Assembly: GCA_002841765.1 (NCBI GenBank)
Contig: PHAV01000002.1
Location: 1-64,000 of the forward strand
Source of the DNA: Deltaproteobacteria bacterium HGW-Deltaproteobacteria-4
GTDB taxonomy: Bacteria; Desulfobacterota; Desulfuromonadia; Desulfuromonadales; UBA2197
DNA: 64,000 nucleotides
Direction: 5' to 3'
Shown: one piece after another, positions 16,197 through 24,513 of the stretch
Layout of the letters: each line of letters starts with the position of its first letter
How positions within the stretch are numbered: the stretch's first letter is position 1
The notes under the pieces: model-generated
Told to the model about the DNA's origin: nothing
Database searches by the model: none
The model's input: the letters and a program-made list of their open reading frames with translations, nothing else
Translations under genes and position numbers: made by a program

Positions 16197-17297
16197 TTAC
16201 TTGTGGTCCGGCTCTGCGCCGGCAGCATAAGCGGCGGCAAGAGCGGGATGAATGATGGCTCCGGCGCGGAGATTGAGGGCCGTAGCCAATGGGCGGGAGC
16301 TACGCAGTGATTCGTCAACGCCAGATTTTGCCAGCTGGCGGATGTAGGGGAGGGTGGCGTTGGTCAGGGCGAGAGTCGAGGTGCGAGGGTAGGCGCCGGG
16401 CATGTTGGCGACGCAGTAGTGAAGGATGCCGTTGACCTCGTAGACCGGATTGTCATGAGTCGTGGGGCGGCTGCTGGCGGCGCACCCGCCTTGATCGATG
16501 GCGACGTCGACAATCACCGTGCCGGTGCGCAGAGTTTGTAATCGCTCACGGGTTATTAGCAGTGGGGTGCGGCCCCCGGTGCTGTAGAGAGCGCCGATGA
16601 TCAGATCGGCACGGCTAAGCTCCTCTTCAAGAGTATCGTCGTTAAGGATGCGGGTTTGGATCGTTCCGGAGAACTGACGATCAAGTTGTCGCAACCGTTC
16701 CGACCCGCGGTTGAGAACAATGGTCTCCATCCCGAGGCCGATAGCAATGCGCGCTGCCCCCTGCCCGACAACGCCGGCACCGAGGATGAGGGCCCGCGCC
16801 GGGGGGACCCCGGGGACACCACCGGGAAGGAGTCCGCTGCCGCCATACGGGCGTTGCAGATAGAAGGCACCTACCAGCGGAGCCATGCGTCCGGCGATCT
16901 CGCTCATCGGCGTGAGAAGAGGGGTTCGTCCTCCTTCCTCCAGGGTTTCGTAAGCAAAAGCGGTGAGATTACGTTTGAGGAGGAGGTTGACGAGGGGACG
17001 GTTGGGAGCAAGGTGGAGATAGGTGAAAAGAATCTGCTGCGGTCGCAGCAATTCGTATTCTGCAGGGAGGGGCTCTTTGACTTTGATCAGCAGCTCACTC
17101 CGGGCAAAGAGTTCGAGCCGGGTCACCAGCGTCGCTCCGGCGCTGGCGTAGTCGTCATCGTCAAAGCCGCTCCCTGTTCCGGCGTCGTGCTCGACCAGAA
17201 CCATGTTCCCGTCCCCGGCAAGTTGTCGCACTCCGGCGGGAGTCATCCCGACCCGGTATTCCTGAGCCTTTATTTCCCGTGCGACGCCAACAATCAT
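16197..17297 (-). CDS. ald: Alanine dehydrogenase
   Basis: A 366-residue NAD-dependent enzyme that converts L-alanine to pyruvate and ammonia and back. The N-terminus MIVGVAREIKAQEYRVGMTP is the family signature, with the catalytic Lys in LIKVKEP, His in YLHLAP and the NAD-binding ALILGAGVVGQGAA. The length matches the family (about 370). AAAAGGAGAAAAGGG precedes the ATG. It may feed ammonia assimilation or use alanine as electron donor. It is monocistronic and divergent from nothing obvious upstream. Confidence 0.93.
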   Translation of the reverse strand: MIVGVAREIKAQEYRVGMTPAGVRQLAGDGNMVLVEHDAGTGSGFDDDDYASAGATLVTRLELFARSELLIKVKEPLPAEYELLRPQQILFTYLHLAPNRPLVNLLLKRNLTAFAYETLEEGGRTPLLTPMSEIAGRMAPLVGAFYLQRPYGGSGLLPGGVPGVPPARALILGAGVVGQGAARIAIGLGMETIVLNRGSERLRQLDRQFSGTIQTRILNDDTLEEELSRADLIIGALYSTGGRTPLLITRERLQTLRTGTVIVDVAIDQGGCAASSRPTTHDNPVYEVNGILHYCVANMPGAYPRTSTLALTNATLPYIRQLAKSGVDESLRSSRPLATALNLRAGAIIHPALAAAYAAGAEPDHK

Positions 17298-17463
17298 CCC
17301 TTTTCTCCTTTTTATTCATTGTTCAAGGGGCACTGCGAGAATCAGGACAGCTTCTCTCGCCGCTTTCGGTATGTTTATTTGAATATTACCATTAGACGTA
17401 GAATGGGTAAAGCGCATTAACCTTCAGACTCACTCAGTGAACACCACTATTCTTTTCAAGGAA

Positions 17464-18246
17464 CTACTTGATCAAGCGGCGGCGCATGAGAACTATGGCA
17501 AGGGGATAGAAAAGGGCGATCCAGAGGAGGAGATAAAGGAGAGAATAGAGAAGCTTGCTGCTGAATCCTCCCAGACTTACGCCGCGACAGAGTTCGACGA
17601 GATGAGTGAGGGGGAGGGTGTGAGCGACAATTTGTGCCCATGCGGGGAGGTTGCTCAGGGGAAAGAAGGTGCCGCCAAAGAGGAACATCGGCGTAATAAA
17701 GAGGAAGATCGGTAGATTGAAGACTTCAATGGTCGGGACGATGGCGGTGCAGACCATGCCGGCGCAGGCAAAAGCCAAACCGCCGAGAAAGGCGATCGGC
17801 AGCAAAAGGAGAGCTCCGGGATAATGCAGAAGCCCGAAAGCACTGATCGCCAGCATCATCAGGAAGGTACCGATGGCCGATTTGGTTGCGCCCCAAAGGA
17901 GTTCGCCGGTGATGACTTCATCGACACTGAGCGGGGTGGCGAGCATGCCGTCAAAAGTCTTTTGATAAAACATCCGGACAAAAGAAGCGAAGGTTGTTTC
18001 AAAAAATGCGCTCTGCATGATGTTGACGGCGATGAGCGCCGGGGCGATAAAAGTGGTGTAGGGGATGCTGCCGCCGGCGTAATTGACGCGGCCGACCATG
18101 ACCCCGAGTCCGACACCGAAGGCAACGAGGTAAAAAAGCGGTTCAAGCAGGGGAGGGATGAAGCCGATCTTCCAGGTCTTGCGATAGACCACAAAATTGC
18201 GCTGCCAAACCCGGAAAAAACGGCGACTCAGGTCAAATTGCATCAT
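17464..18246 (-). CDS. ABC-2 type transporter permease (NodJ-like)
   Basis: A 260-residue permease with about six membrane helices, of the ABC-2 exporter family related to NodJ and DrrB. N-terminal VVYRKTWKIGFIPPLLEPLFYL and the segment FDGMLATPLS are characteristic. It works with the ATPase encoded just upstream (4-base overlap at 18243-18246). The substrate could be a lipid-linked saccharide or a small hydrophobic compound; nothing nearby decides. Confidence 0.88.
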   Translation of the reverse strand: MMQFDLSRRFFRVWQRNFVVYRKTWKIGFIPPLLEPLFYLVAFGVGLGVMVGRVNYAGGSIPYTTFIAPALIAVNIMQSAFFETTFASFVRMFYQKTFDGMLATPLSVDEVITGELLWGATKSAIGTFLMMLAISAFGLLHYPGALLLLPIAFLGGLAFACAGMVCTAIVPTIEVFNLPIFLFITPMFLFGGTFFPLSNLPAWAQIVAHTLPLTHLVELCRGVSLGGFSSKLLYSLLYLLLWIALFYPLAIVLMRRRLIK

Positions 18247-19187
18247 TCGCGCAGATCCCTTCCGGTCAGCCGTAAAAAGACATCTTCAAGGGTGGCCGGG
18301 CGCAGCAGGCATCCTTCACGATATTCACTAGAGATCAATTCCCGATAAAGCTCCTCACCATCACGGTGGTAAACGATCAGGCGATGGCCGAGATCTTCAA
18401 AGGCGACAGATTTCTCCTGTAAGAGTGTCCGGATGCTGCTCCCCGGTGTCATGATTTCAATAACAGTGCGGCCGACATGGGCATTGATCAGCTCGCCTGG
18501 CGCCCCTTCGACGAGGATGCGGCCTTGATCCATGATCACCAGGCGGTCACAAAGGCGCTCGGCTTCATCCATATAGTGGGTGGTGAGGAGGGTGGTGAGT
18601 CCTTGGGCTTTGAGATCTTCGAGACGACTCCAGAGCTGGTGGCGGGATTGCGGATCGAGTCCGGTCGTCGGTTCATCGAGGATAAGCAGTTCCGGCTCGT
18701 TAATCAGTGCACGGGCAAGGATGAGGCGGCGCACCATCCCTCCCGACAAGCCGCGCACGTCGGCATCACGGCGATTATCAAGCGCAGCAAAACGCAGCAA
18801 GTGATCGATGCGGTCCTGGAGTTGTGTTTTGGAGAGATTAAAATAACCGCCAAAGACGTTAAGATTCTGTACAACCGTCAGGTCGGGGTCGAGGGTGTTG
18901 TCCTGCTGACAGACGCCGATGCGTGATTTGATGGTTCGCCAGGAAGAATCGCATTCAGTGCCGAAAAGTTCGAGGGCGCCGCTGGTGCGCGGGGTAAAGC
19001 CGTACAACATGCGGATCGTGGTCGTCTTGCCAGCGCCGTTGGGGCCGAGCAGTCCAAAGCATTCACCGCGGCGGATAGAGAAGGTCACCCCGTCGACCGC
19101 GGTCATCGCGCCGTAAGTTTTCCTGAGATCCTGGGCATGTACCAGAGGGGTGGCAGCGGTTTCAGTCATAGTTTCAGAATTTATCAT
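18243..19187 (-). CDS. ABC transporter ATP-binding protein (NodI-like)
   Basis: A 314-residue ATPase: Walker A GPNGAGKTT, Q loop in VCQQDNT, signature LSGGM and Walker B LLILDEP, with the DrrA/NodI-type C-terminal extension of about 80 residues. It energises the ABC-2 permease encoded downstream. The ATG at 19187 is used; an ATG at 19169 (MTETAATP) is possible. Confidence 0.88.
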   Translation of the reverse strand: MINSETMTETAATPLVHAQDLRKTYGAMTAVDGVTFSIRRGECFGLLGPNGAGKTTTIRMLYGFTPRTSGALELFGTECDSSWRTIKSRIGVCQQDNTLDPDLTVVQNLNVFGGYFNLSKTQLQDRIDHLLRFAALDNRRDADVRGLSGGMVRRLILARALINEPELLILDEPTTGLDPQSRHQLWSRLEDLKAQGLTTLLTTHYMDEAERLCDRLVIMDQGRILVEGAPGELINAHVGRTVIEIMTPGSSIRTLLQEKSVAFEDLGHRLIVYHRDGEELYRELISSEYREGCLLRPATLEDVFLRLTGRDLRE

Positions 19188-19202
19188 GCGTGAGTAGAAG
19201 AA

Positions 19203-19240
19203 ACAACAACGCCGCCAGCGAAAATAGTCGCTGGCGGCGT
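19203..19240 (-). terminator. Terminator after hcp
   Basis: A perfect 12-base stem, ACGCCGCCAGCG / CGCTGGCGGCGT, with an 8-base loop, followed on the minus strand by TTGTTGTTTC. It ends hcp transcription 20 bases after the stop and just before the transporter genes. Confidence 0.8.
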
Positions 19241-19261
19241 GATTACTTGCAGAAGCAGCGC

Positions 19262-20875
19262 TTAACCGAGGATCTGTTTGAGGTCGGCTTCAGCGGTGGT
19301 AATCGGTGCAATGTTGAAGTTTTCAACCAGGAAGTTAAGGACATTCGGCGAAATGAAGGCCGGGAGGGACGGCCCGAGTTTAATATTCTTGATGCCGAGG
19401 TGGAGGAGGGTGAGGAGGATAACGACCGCCTTCTGCTCGTACCAGGACAGGATCATCGACAGCGGCAGATCGTTCACACCGCATTTGAAGGCACCGGCGA
19501 GGGCGACAGCGATCTGGATGGCACTGTAGGCATCGTTACACTGGCCGACATCGAGGAGACGCGGAATACCGCCGATATCGCCGAAGTCGAGCTTGTTGAA
19601 ACGATACTTCCCGCAGGCGAGGGTGAGGATGACGCAATCTTTCGGTACTTTCTCGGCGAACTCGGTGTAGTAGTTACGGCCGCTCTTGGCGCCGTCGCAC
19701 CCGCCGATGAGAAAGAAGTGCTTGATCTGACCGGCCTTCACCGCATCGATGACCTGACCGGCAACGCCAAGGACAGCATTGTGACCGAAACCGACGAGGA
19801 TCTCTTTGCCGGGGTTGTCACTAAAGCCGGGGAGGGACTGAGCCTTGGTGATGACCGCCGAGAAATCCCAGCCATCTACGTGGGCAACGTCAGGCCACTG
19901 GACCAATCCCCAGGTGAAGAGGCGGTCTTTGTAGCTGTCACTGGGGCGTTGGATGCAGTTGGTGTTAAAGATAATTGCACCGGGGAACTCGCTGAATTCT
20001 TTGGCTTGATCCTGCCAGGCGCCGCCAAAGTTACCGGCGAGGTGCGCGTATTTTTTCAGGCCGGGATAGCCGTGTGCCGGGAGCATTTCACCGTGGGTGT
20101 AGATGTTGATCCCTTTGCCTTCGCTCTGCTTGAGGAGTTCTTCGAGCATTTTCAGGTCGTGCCCCGAGACAAGAATGGCTTTGCCGGCCTTGGTGCCGAG
20201 TTGGACCGGGGTCGGGACCGGGTGGCCATAGGCGCCGGTGTTGGCAGCATCGAGAAGGCCCATGCAGGTCAGGTTGACCTGACCGCATTCCATGGCCAGG
20301 CCGACCAGATCCATGAGCCCCAAAGAGTCATCGAGGGTGGCGGCGAGAGCTTTGTGCATATAGGCGTAGATCGACTCATCTTCAAGGCCCAGAATTAATG
20401 CGTGGTCGGCATAGGCGGCCATCCCTTTAAGCCCGTAGATGATCAGCTCGCGCATCGATTTGATATCGAGGTCAGCATGAACATTGGCGATGGAACAGGC
20501 TTCGGCCTGGTTGACCATCGCAGAGGTATCAGCTGCCAGGGTGAAGCTGGCCGCATCAGGCACTGCTCCGGAGTAAGGACCGGCCAAGGCCTGGGCTTTG
20601 GAGCGAAGCGCTGCACCTCTACGGAGAATTTTCGCAATCGCTTCAGCATCGAAGTCGACATTGGTCACAGTCGTGAAGAGTCCTTCCAGGAGGAAGCGAT
20701 CGATCTCCGCATCCTTGGCGCCGTTTTTGCGCGCGAGATTCCCCCAGAAACCGATCCCTTTGAGCTGATGGACGAGCAGATCCTGAAGGGCGGCGACATC
20801 CGGTTGTTTGCCGCAAACGCCGATTTTCGTACAGCCTGTCCCCTGTGCTGTCTGTTCACATTGATAACAAAACAT
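19262..20875 (-). CDS. hcp: Hybrid cluster protein (hydroxylamine / NO reductase)
   Basis: A 537-residue Hcp. The N-terminal cysteines (MFCYQCEQTAQGTGC...GVCG) bind the [4Fe-4S] cluster; later stretches VGFGHNAVLG, IGGCDGAKSGRNYYTEFA and ILTLACGKYRFNKL hold ligands of the hybrid Fe-S-O cluster. Hcp reduces nitric oxide or hydroxylamine and protects anaerobes from nitrosative stress. The start is the ATG at 20875; the frame stays open for 25 more codons upstream, but Hcp begins at MFCYQCEQ and AAAGGAGATCAATCA precedes it. A CRP/FNR-type palindrome sits 108 bases upstream. There is no hcr reductase gene beside it. Confidence 0.95.
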   Translation of the reverse strand: MFCYQCEQTAQGTGCTKIGVCGKQPDVAALQDLLVHQLKGIGFWGNLARKNGAKDAEIDRFLLEGLFTTVTNVDFDAEAIAKILRRGAALRSKAQALAGPYSGAVPDAASFTLAADTSAMVNQAEACSIANVHADLDIKSMRELIIYGLKGMAAYADHALILGLEDESIYAYMHKALAATLDDSLGLMDLVGLAMECGQVNLTCMGLLDAANTGAYGHPVPTPVQLGTKAGKAILVSGHDLKMLEELLKQSEGKGINIYTHGEMLPAHGYPGLKKYAHLAGNFGGAWQDQAKEFSEFPGAIIFNTNCIQRPSDSYKDRLFTWGLVQWPDVAHVDGWDFSAVITKAQSLPGFSDNPGKEILVGFGHNAVLGVAGQVIDAVKAGQIKHFFLIGGCDGAKSGRNYYTEFAEKVPKDCVILTLACGKYRFNKLDFGDIGGIPRLLDVGQCNDAYSAIQIAVALAGAFKCGVNDLPLSMILSWYEQKAVVILLTLLHLGIKNIKLGPSLPAFISPNVLNFLVENFNIAPITTAEADLKQILG

Positions 20876-20982
20876 TGATTGATCTCCTTTGCTGTGGGTG
20901 GAAAGATTACGTTGACTGGTTAAGTATCCATGATTTTTTCTTCTTTGCAATGGGACAATAACTAATTATGATGGCGCATTCA

Positions 20983-20996
20983 TTGACGCAGATCAA
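20983..20996. promoter_or_regulatory. FNR/HcpR-like palindrome upstream of hcp
   Basis: TTGAC-GCAG-ATCAA is close to the consensus half-site pair of CRP/FNR family regulators (TTGA-N6-TCAA). HcpR, a CRP/FNR relative in anaerobes, is known to control hcp through such sites. It lies between hcp (leftward) and the EVE gene (rightward), 25 bases from the latter's start. Confidence 0.5.
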
Positions 20997-21020
20997 AAAT
21001 CGGGAAAAGAGGCTATTGCA

Positions 21021-21545
21021 TTGACAGTTCCCACGCAGGGCGTAAAGCAACGGTTCTGGTTGCTGAAGTCCGAACCCTCCTGTTTCTCCTTTGCTGATTT
21101 ACAGGCACGTCCGAACGGTGTTGAGCATTGGGATGGTGTCCGCAACTTTCAGGCACGCAATTTTCTGCGCGATGAGATCAAGGTCGGGGACGGCGTCCTC
21201 TTTTATCACAGTAATATTCCCGAACCGGCGATTGTCGGTGTGGCGCGCGTGGTCCGGGGAGGATATCCGGATTTTACCGCCCGTGATCCCGAAAATGAGC
21301 ACTTTGATCCGCGGGCAACGGATGCGGCGCCGATCTGGTATATGGTCGATGTTCAGGCCGTTGCGGCGTTACCCGTTCCCTTGACGCGCAATATGTTAAC
21401 TGCACACCCCTTGCTGGGGGCCATGGCGGTCTTGAAACGGGGGAATCGCCTTTCTGTGCAGGAAGTGACGGCCTGTGAATGGCGAGAGGTCCTTGCTGTC
21501 GGGGGTTTTAATGTTGATATGAGAGAGGAGAGTGCTTGTGGCTGA
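21021..21545 (+). CDS. EVE domain protein
   Basis: A 174-residue PUA-like EVE domain protein, starting FWLLKSEPSCFSFADL and containing WDGVRNFQARNFLR and GDGVLFYHSN, the usual EVE signatures. EVE domains have a pocket thought to bind modified bases in DNA or RNA; the cellular role in bacteria is not settled. The start is a TTG at 21021 preceded by AAAAGAGG. It overlaps the PilZ gene by 8 bases. Confidence 0.9.
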   Translation: MTVPTQGVKQRFWLLKSEPSCFSFADLQARPNGVEHWDGVRNFQARNFLRDEIKVGDGVLFYHSNIPEPAIVGVARVVRGGYPDFTARDPENEHFDPRATDAAPIWYMVDVQAVAALPVPLTRNMLTAHPLLGAMAVLKRGNRLSVQEVTACEWREVLAVGGFNVDMREESACG

Positions 21546-21924
21546 GAAACGTTGTAATTATCGTCATCCCAAGAGGTTGCCGGTAAAGTTTGGTGTCGGT
21601 ATTGCGAGTGTTTCCGGATTTACGGAAGATCTCTCCCATTTCGGTCTTTTTATCAAGACAGGAGCTGTTTATGGCCCCGGGCAGGAATTAGTCGTCGAGT
21701 TGAATCTGCAGCAAGAACTCCTGGTCAGAATAGTGGTTAAGGTCCGGTGGGCAAAGAAAGTTCCTCCAGCGTTACTCCGTAACTACAAAGGGGGAATGGG
21801 TTTCACCATTATCCGTTTTCTTGAGGGTGAAGAATATTATCGTGATTTTTGTGATGAGCTTCAGCAGATAAGAGCCGAGCGTAATAACTTTGGTGCAAAG
21901 GGTTTGGCCTGCCACCTGGAATAG
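21538..21924 (+). CDS. PilZ domain protein (c-di-GMP receptor)
   Basis: A 128-residue single PilZ domain. The c-di-GMP binding motif is split as usual: RHPKR near residue 9 and EDLSHFG near residue 30. It may control motility, pili or exopolysaccharide; the partner is not visible. The GTG at 21538 lies 7 bases after GAGAGGAG; a GTG at 21532 is also possible. It overlaps the EVE gene and is probably co-translated with it. Confidence 0.85.
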   Translation: MAEKRCNYRHPKRLPVKFGVGIASVSGFTEDLSHFGLFIKTGAVYGPGQELVVELNLQQELLVRIVVKVRWAKKVPPALLRNYKGGMGFTIIRFLEGEEYYRDFCDELQQIRAERNNFGAKGLACHLE

Positions 21925-21987
21925 CAGCAAGAATTGACGCCTTTTTCTTGTCATGTTATGGTTTGTACTTAATTTTTTGGGGGTTTG

Positions 21988-23679
21988 ATGCCCGTTCTCT
22001 TTGTTGCTCTCAGTTGTCTTCTTTTTCTTTCTGCCTGTCAGGCGCTGCCCGCACCTCCCGAGGTTCCTGCGCAGATAAAGCTCCCGGCAGACGCCCTTAT
22101 TTACCGGGCGTTTATCGAGGGACACTTGCGCTTTGATGATGGGGATTATGCCGTGGCAGCGCAGCTCTTTGCAAAAGCGGCTGCCGCTGAACCGGGGAAT
22201 TCCGTCCTGATCCTGACGCAGGCCGAGGCTTTGTTCCGTGCCGGTGAAGAGGACGCAGCTCTTCGCGTCGTAGAGGCGGCGCTTTTGTCCGCCCCTCAGG
22301 ATGCGGATCTCCTTATTTTTCTAGGTAATTATCATTTTGAGAGGGAGGATTTTCCTGCAGCTATCACTTATTTCCAACGCGCTTACGATGTTGATCCCGA
22401 TCAGGAAGCAGGAGCGTTTCACCTCGTTCTCGCCATTATTAAAAGTGGAGATCTTGACCGTGCTGTAACGGTTCTTAGCGAAATGCTAGAGCGCAAACCA
22501 GAGTATCCGGTGGCTGAGTTGATGTTGGCACGCATCTATCGAGAAAAGGGGGATTTTCCGGCGGCAGAGGCGATCCTCCACCGCATTGCCCAACGTGAGC
22601 CCGAACTTGACACTCCAACTCTTGAACTGGGGGCGCTTTTTGAAAGTCGCCAGGAATGGGATAGCGCCATCGCTTACTACCGGATAGCCGTCAATCTGAA
22701 TCCAGAAAATATGGCCGTCCGCCATCATCTTGCCCGTCTTTATATTGAGAAGAACGATCTTGCTTCGGCTCTGGCTGAATTTGGCGATATCCTGTTTCAT
22801 AATCCCGGAGATCTGGAAGCCCGCCGTAAAATCGGGCTGATTTATTTGGAACGTAAGGACTATCCCTCAGCCATTTTGGCCTTCAAATCCCTTATCGAAT
22901 CTGCTCCCGAGCTTGACGAGGTCCGGTTTTATCTTGGCACTGCCTACGAGGGGCAAGGGGAGATGCTTCAGGCCTTGCACCATTTTGAAGCGGTCTCGGC
23001 GGCGGCCGCGATTTATAACGATGCCCTGATGCATCGCGCTATAATTTTGCATAAACTGCAGCGTCTTGATGAGGCGACAGAAATACTGGAAGAGCGGCTG
23101 ACCCGTGTTGAGGCTTCCCCGGAGATCTATTTTTATCTTGCTTCTCTTTACGAAATGAGCGGTCAGGGCGATCAGGCTTTGGAAACGCTCTATAAAATCC
23201 GCGCGCGTTTTATTGATAATGCAGAAGCAGCTTATCGCCTCGGGCTTTTTTTTGAACGGCACCAACAATTCGAAACAGCACTTACCGAGATGCGGCGGGC
23301 GATAGATCTTGATTCGAACCACGCCGAGGCGCTCAATTTTCTTGCCTACTATTATGCCGAAAAACGGGAAAATCTTGATGAGGCGCTTCTTTTGGCCCAA
23401 CGGGCCTTGGCCCTGAAAGCTGAAGTGCATATTCTTGACACTTTGGGTTGGGTCTATTTTGTCCGGGGCGATTTCGACAACGCCCGGAAATTTTTAGCGC
23501 AAGCCGTTGAAAAGGGAGAGGATGACCCAATTATTCTCGAACATTACGGCGATGCGCTCCATGCTGTAAAAGCTGATAAAGAGGCTATTATCTTTTACCA
23601 GCGCAGTCTCGCCCTGCAACCAGACAATGTGACTCTGCGCGATAAATTAAAGGCTCTTTTGCCGATGAATGAGAAATAA
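21988..23679 (+). CDS. TPR-repeat lipoprotein
   Basis: About 563 residues, with a lipoprotein signal (LFLSACQ) and tandem TPR repeats over nearly the whole length, for example DADLLIFLGNYHFEREDFPA, VAELMLARIYREKGDFPAAE and HILDTLGWVYFVRGDFDNAR. TPR arrays hold protein partners; this one should sit on the periplasmic side of a membrane. The ATG at 21988 (or the TTG at 21985) follows GGGGG. It overlaps the next lipoprotein gene by 11 bases, and the pair is probably one unit in outer-membrane or secretion assembly. Confidence 0.82.
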   Translation: MPVLFVALSCLLFLSACQALPAPPEVPAQIKLPADALIYRAFIEGHLRFDDGDYAVAAQLFAKAAAAEPGNSVLILTQAEALFRAGEEDAALRVVEAALLSAPQDADLLIFLGNYHFEREDFPAAITYFQRAYDVDPDQEAGAFHLVLAIIKSGDLDRAVTVLSEMLERKPEYPVAELMLARIYREKGDFPAAEAILHRIAQREPELDTPTLELGALFESRQEWDSAIAYYRIAVNLNPENMAVRHHLARLYIEKNDLASALAEFGDILFHNPGDLEARRKIGLIYLERKDYPSAILAFKSLIESAPELDEVRFYLGTAYEGQGEMLQALHHFEAVSAAAAIYNDALMHRAIILHKLQRLDEATEILEERLTRVEASPEIYFYLASLYEMSGQGDQALETLYKIRARFIDNAEAAYRLGLFFERHQQFETALTEMRRAIDLDSNHAEALNFLAYYYAEKRENLDEALLLAQRALALKAEVHILDTLGWVYFVRGDFDNARKFLAQAVEKGEDDPIILEHYGDALHAVKADKEAIIFYQRSLALQPDNVTLRDKLKALLPMNEK

Positions 23680-24463
23680 TACAAAGATGTTATTAAGACG
23701 CATAAAAATCGGTCTTTCCCTCCTTTTCCTCTTGCTCTTCGGTTGTGCCCGTCCCCTGCCGCCGGAGCTGCCTATACCTTCCAGGAATGATAGCCAGCTC
23801 CTGGCTCATCTTGACGAGGTTACCAGTCGTTACCAGTCTTTGCAGTCCTCAGCCCGGATCGAAGTCGTCACCGGCAGTGAGTCTTTTTCCGCCAGCCAGG
23901 TCCTCTTTGTGCAGCGTCCTGCCCAACTCCGCAGTGAAATCCTGTTTGGCCCCTTTGCCACCCCGGTGATGAGTCTCAGTGCCGATCAGGATCATCTCTC
24001 GGTCTACCAGCCGCTGCAAGGAACTTTCGCTCAAGGGAGCGCCAGCGTCGCCAATATTGCCCGCTACACCCATATGCCTTTGCGCGTCGAAGATCTTGTC
24101 GGCATGATCCTGATGGCTCCGCCGCGCTTCCCCTTCGAAGAATCATCCGTCTTTCGCGTTGCTGCCGGTGATCGTCTCGTCCTGGTAGCCGCCGGCGGCG
24201 TCGTGCAGCATTTTACCTTCGATGCTGCCGGGAATTTATTGCAGGCGGCCTATTTTTTGGGGGAACGTTTACAGTTACAGGCCGATTATTCAGGATTCGA
24301 TGCACGATCGGAGGGCTTTCCGCAAAAACTGCGGGTCAGCATGCCGGAGCGTCAGGTCGTCGCCACCATGACTTTTAGCGATAGCGTCATTAATGTGCCG
24401 ATCCCGCCGCACAATTTTGTTTTAAAGATCCCGGCCGGGATGAAAGTGCAAAGTCTGCCGTAG
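23669..24463 (+). CDS. LolB-like outer membrane lipoprotein
   Basis: A 264-residue lipoprotein with signal LLFLLLFGC and an alternating strand pattern like the LolB/DUF4292 beta-barrel half (SSARIEVVTGSESFSASQVLFVQRPAQ and FGPFATPVMSL). LolB inserts lipoproteins into the outer membrane; DUF4292 members are less well known. It follows and overlaps a TPR lipoprotein gene. I am fairly sure of the fold and not of the role. Confidence 0.65.
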   Translation: MRNNTKMLLRRIKIGLSLLFLLLFGCARPLPPELPIPSRNDSQLLAHLDEVTSRYQSLQSSARIEVVTGSESFSASQVLFVQRPAQLRSEILFGPFATPVMSLSADQDHLSVYQPLQGTFAQGSASVANIARYTHMPLRVEDLVGMILMAPPRFPFEESSVFRVAAGDRLVLVAAGGVVQHFTFDAAGNLLQAAYFLGERLQLQADYSGFDARSEGFPQKLRVSMPERQVVATMTFSDSVINVPIPPHNFVLKIPAGMKVQSLP

Positions 24464-24513
24464 TCATCTGTGCGGTTGCAGGTCTGTTGGTCTCGTTATT
24501 AGGAGTTTTATCC

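Noticed and set aside
19190-20398. 402-aa plus-strand frame opposite hcp
   Set aside because: A shadow of the hcp coding sequence; composition is Asp/Glu/Gly-rich as expected for an antisense frame.
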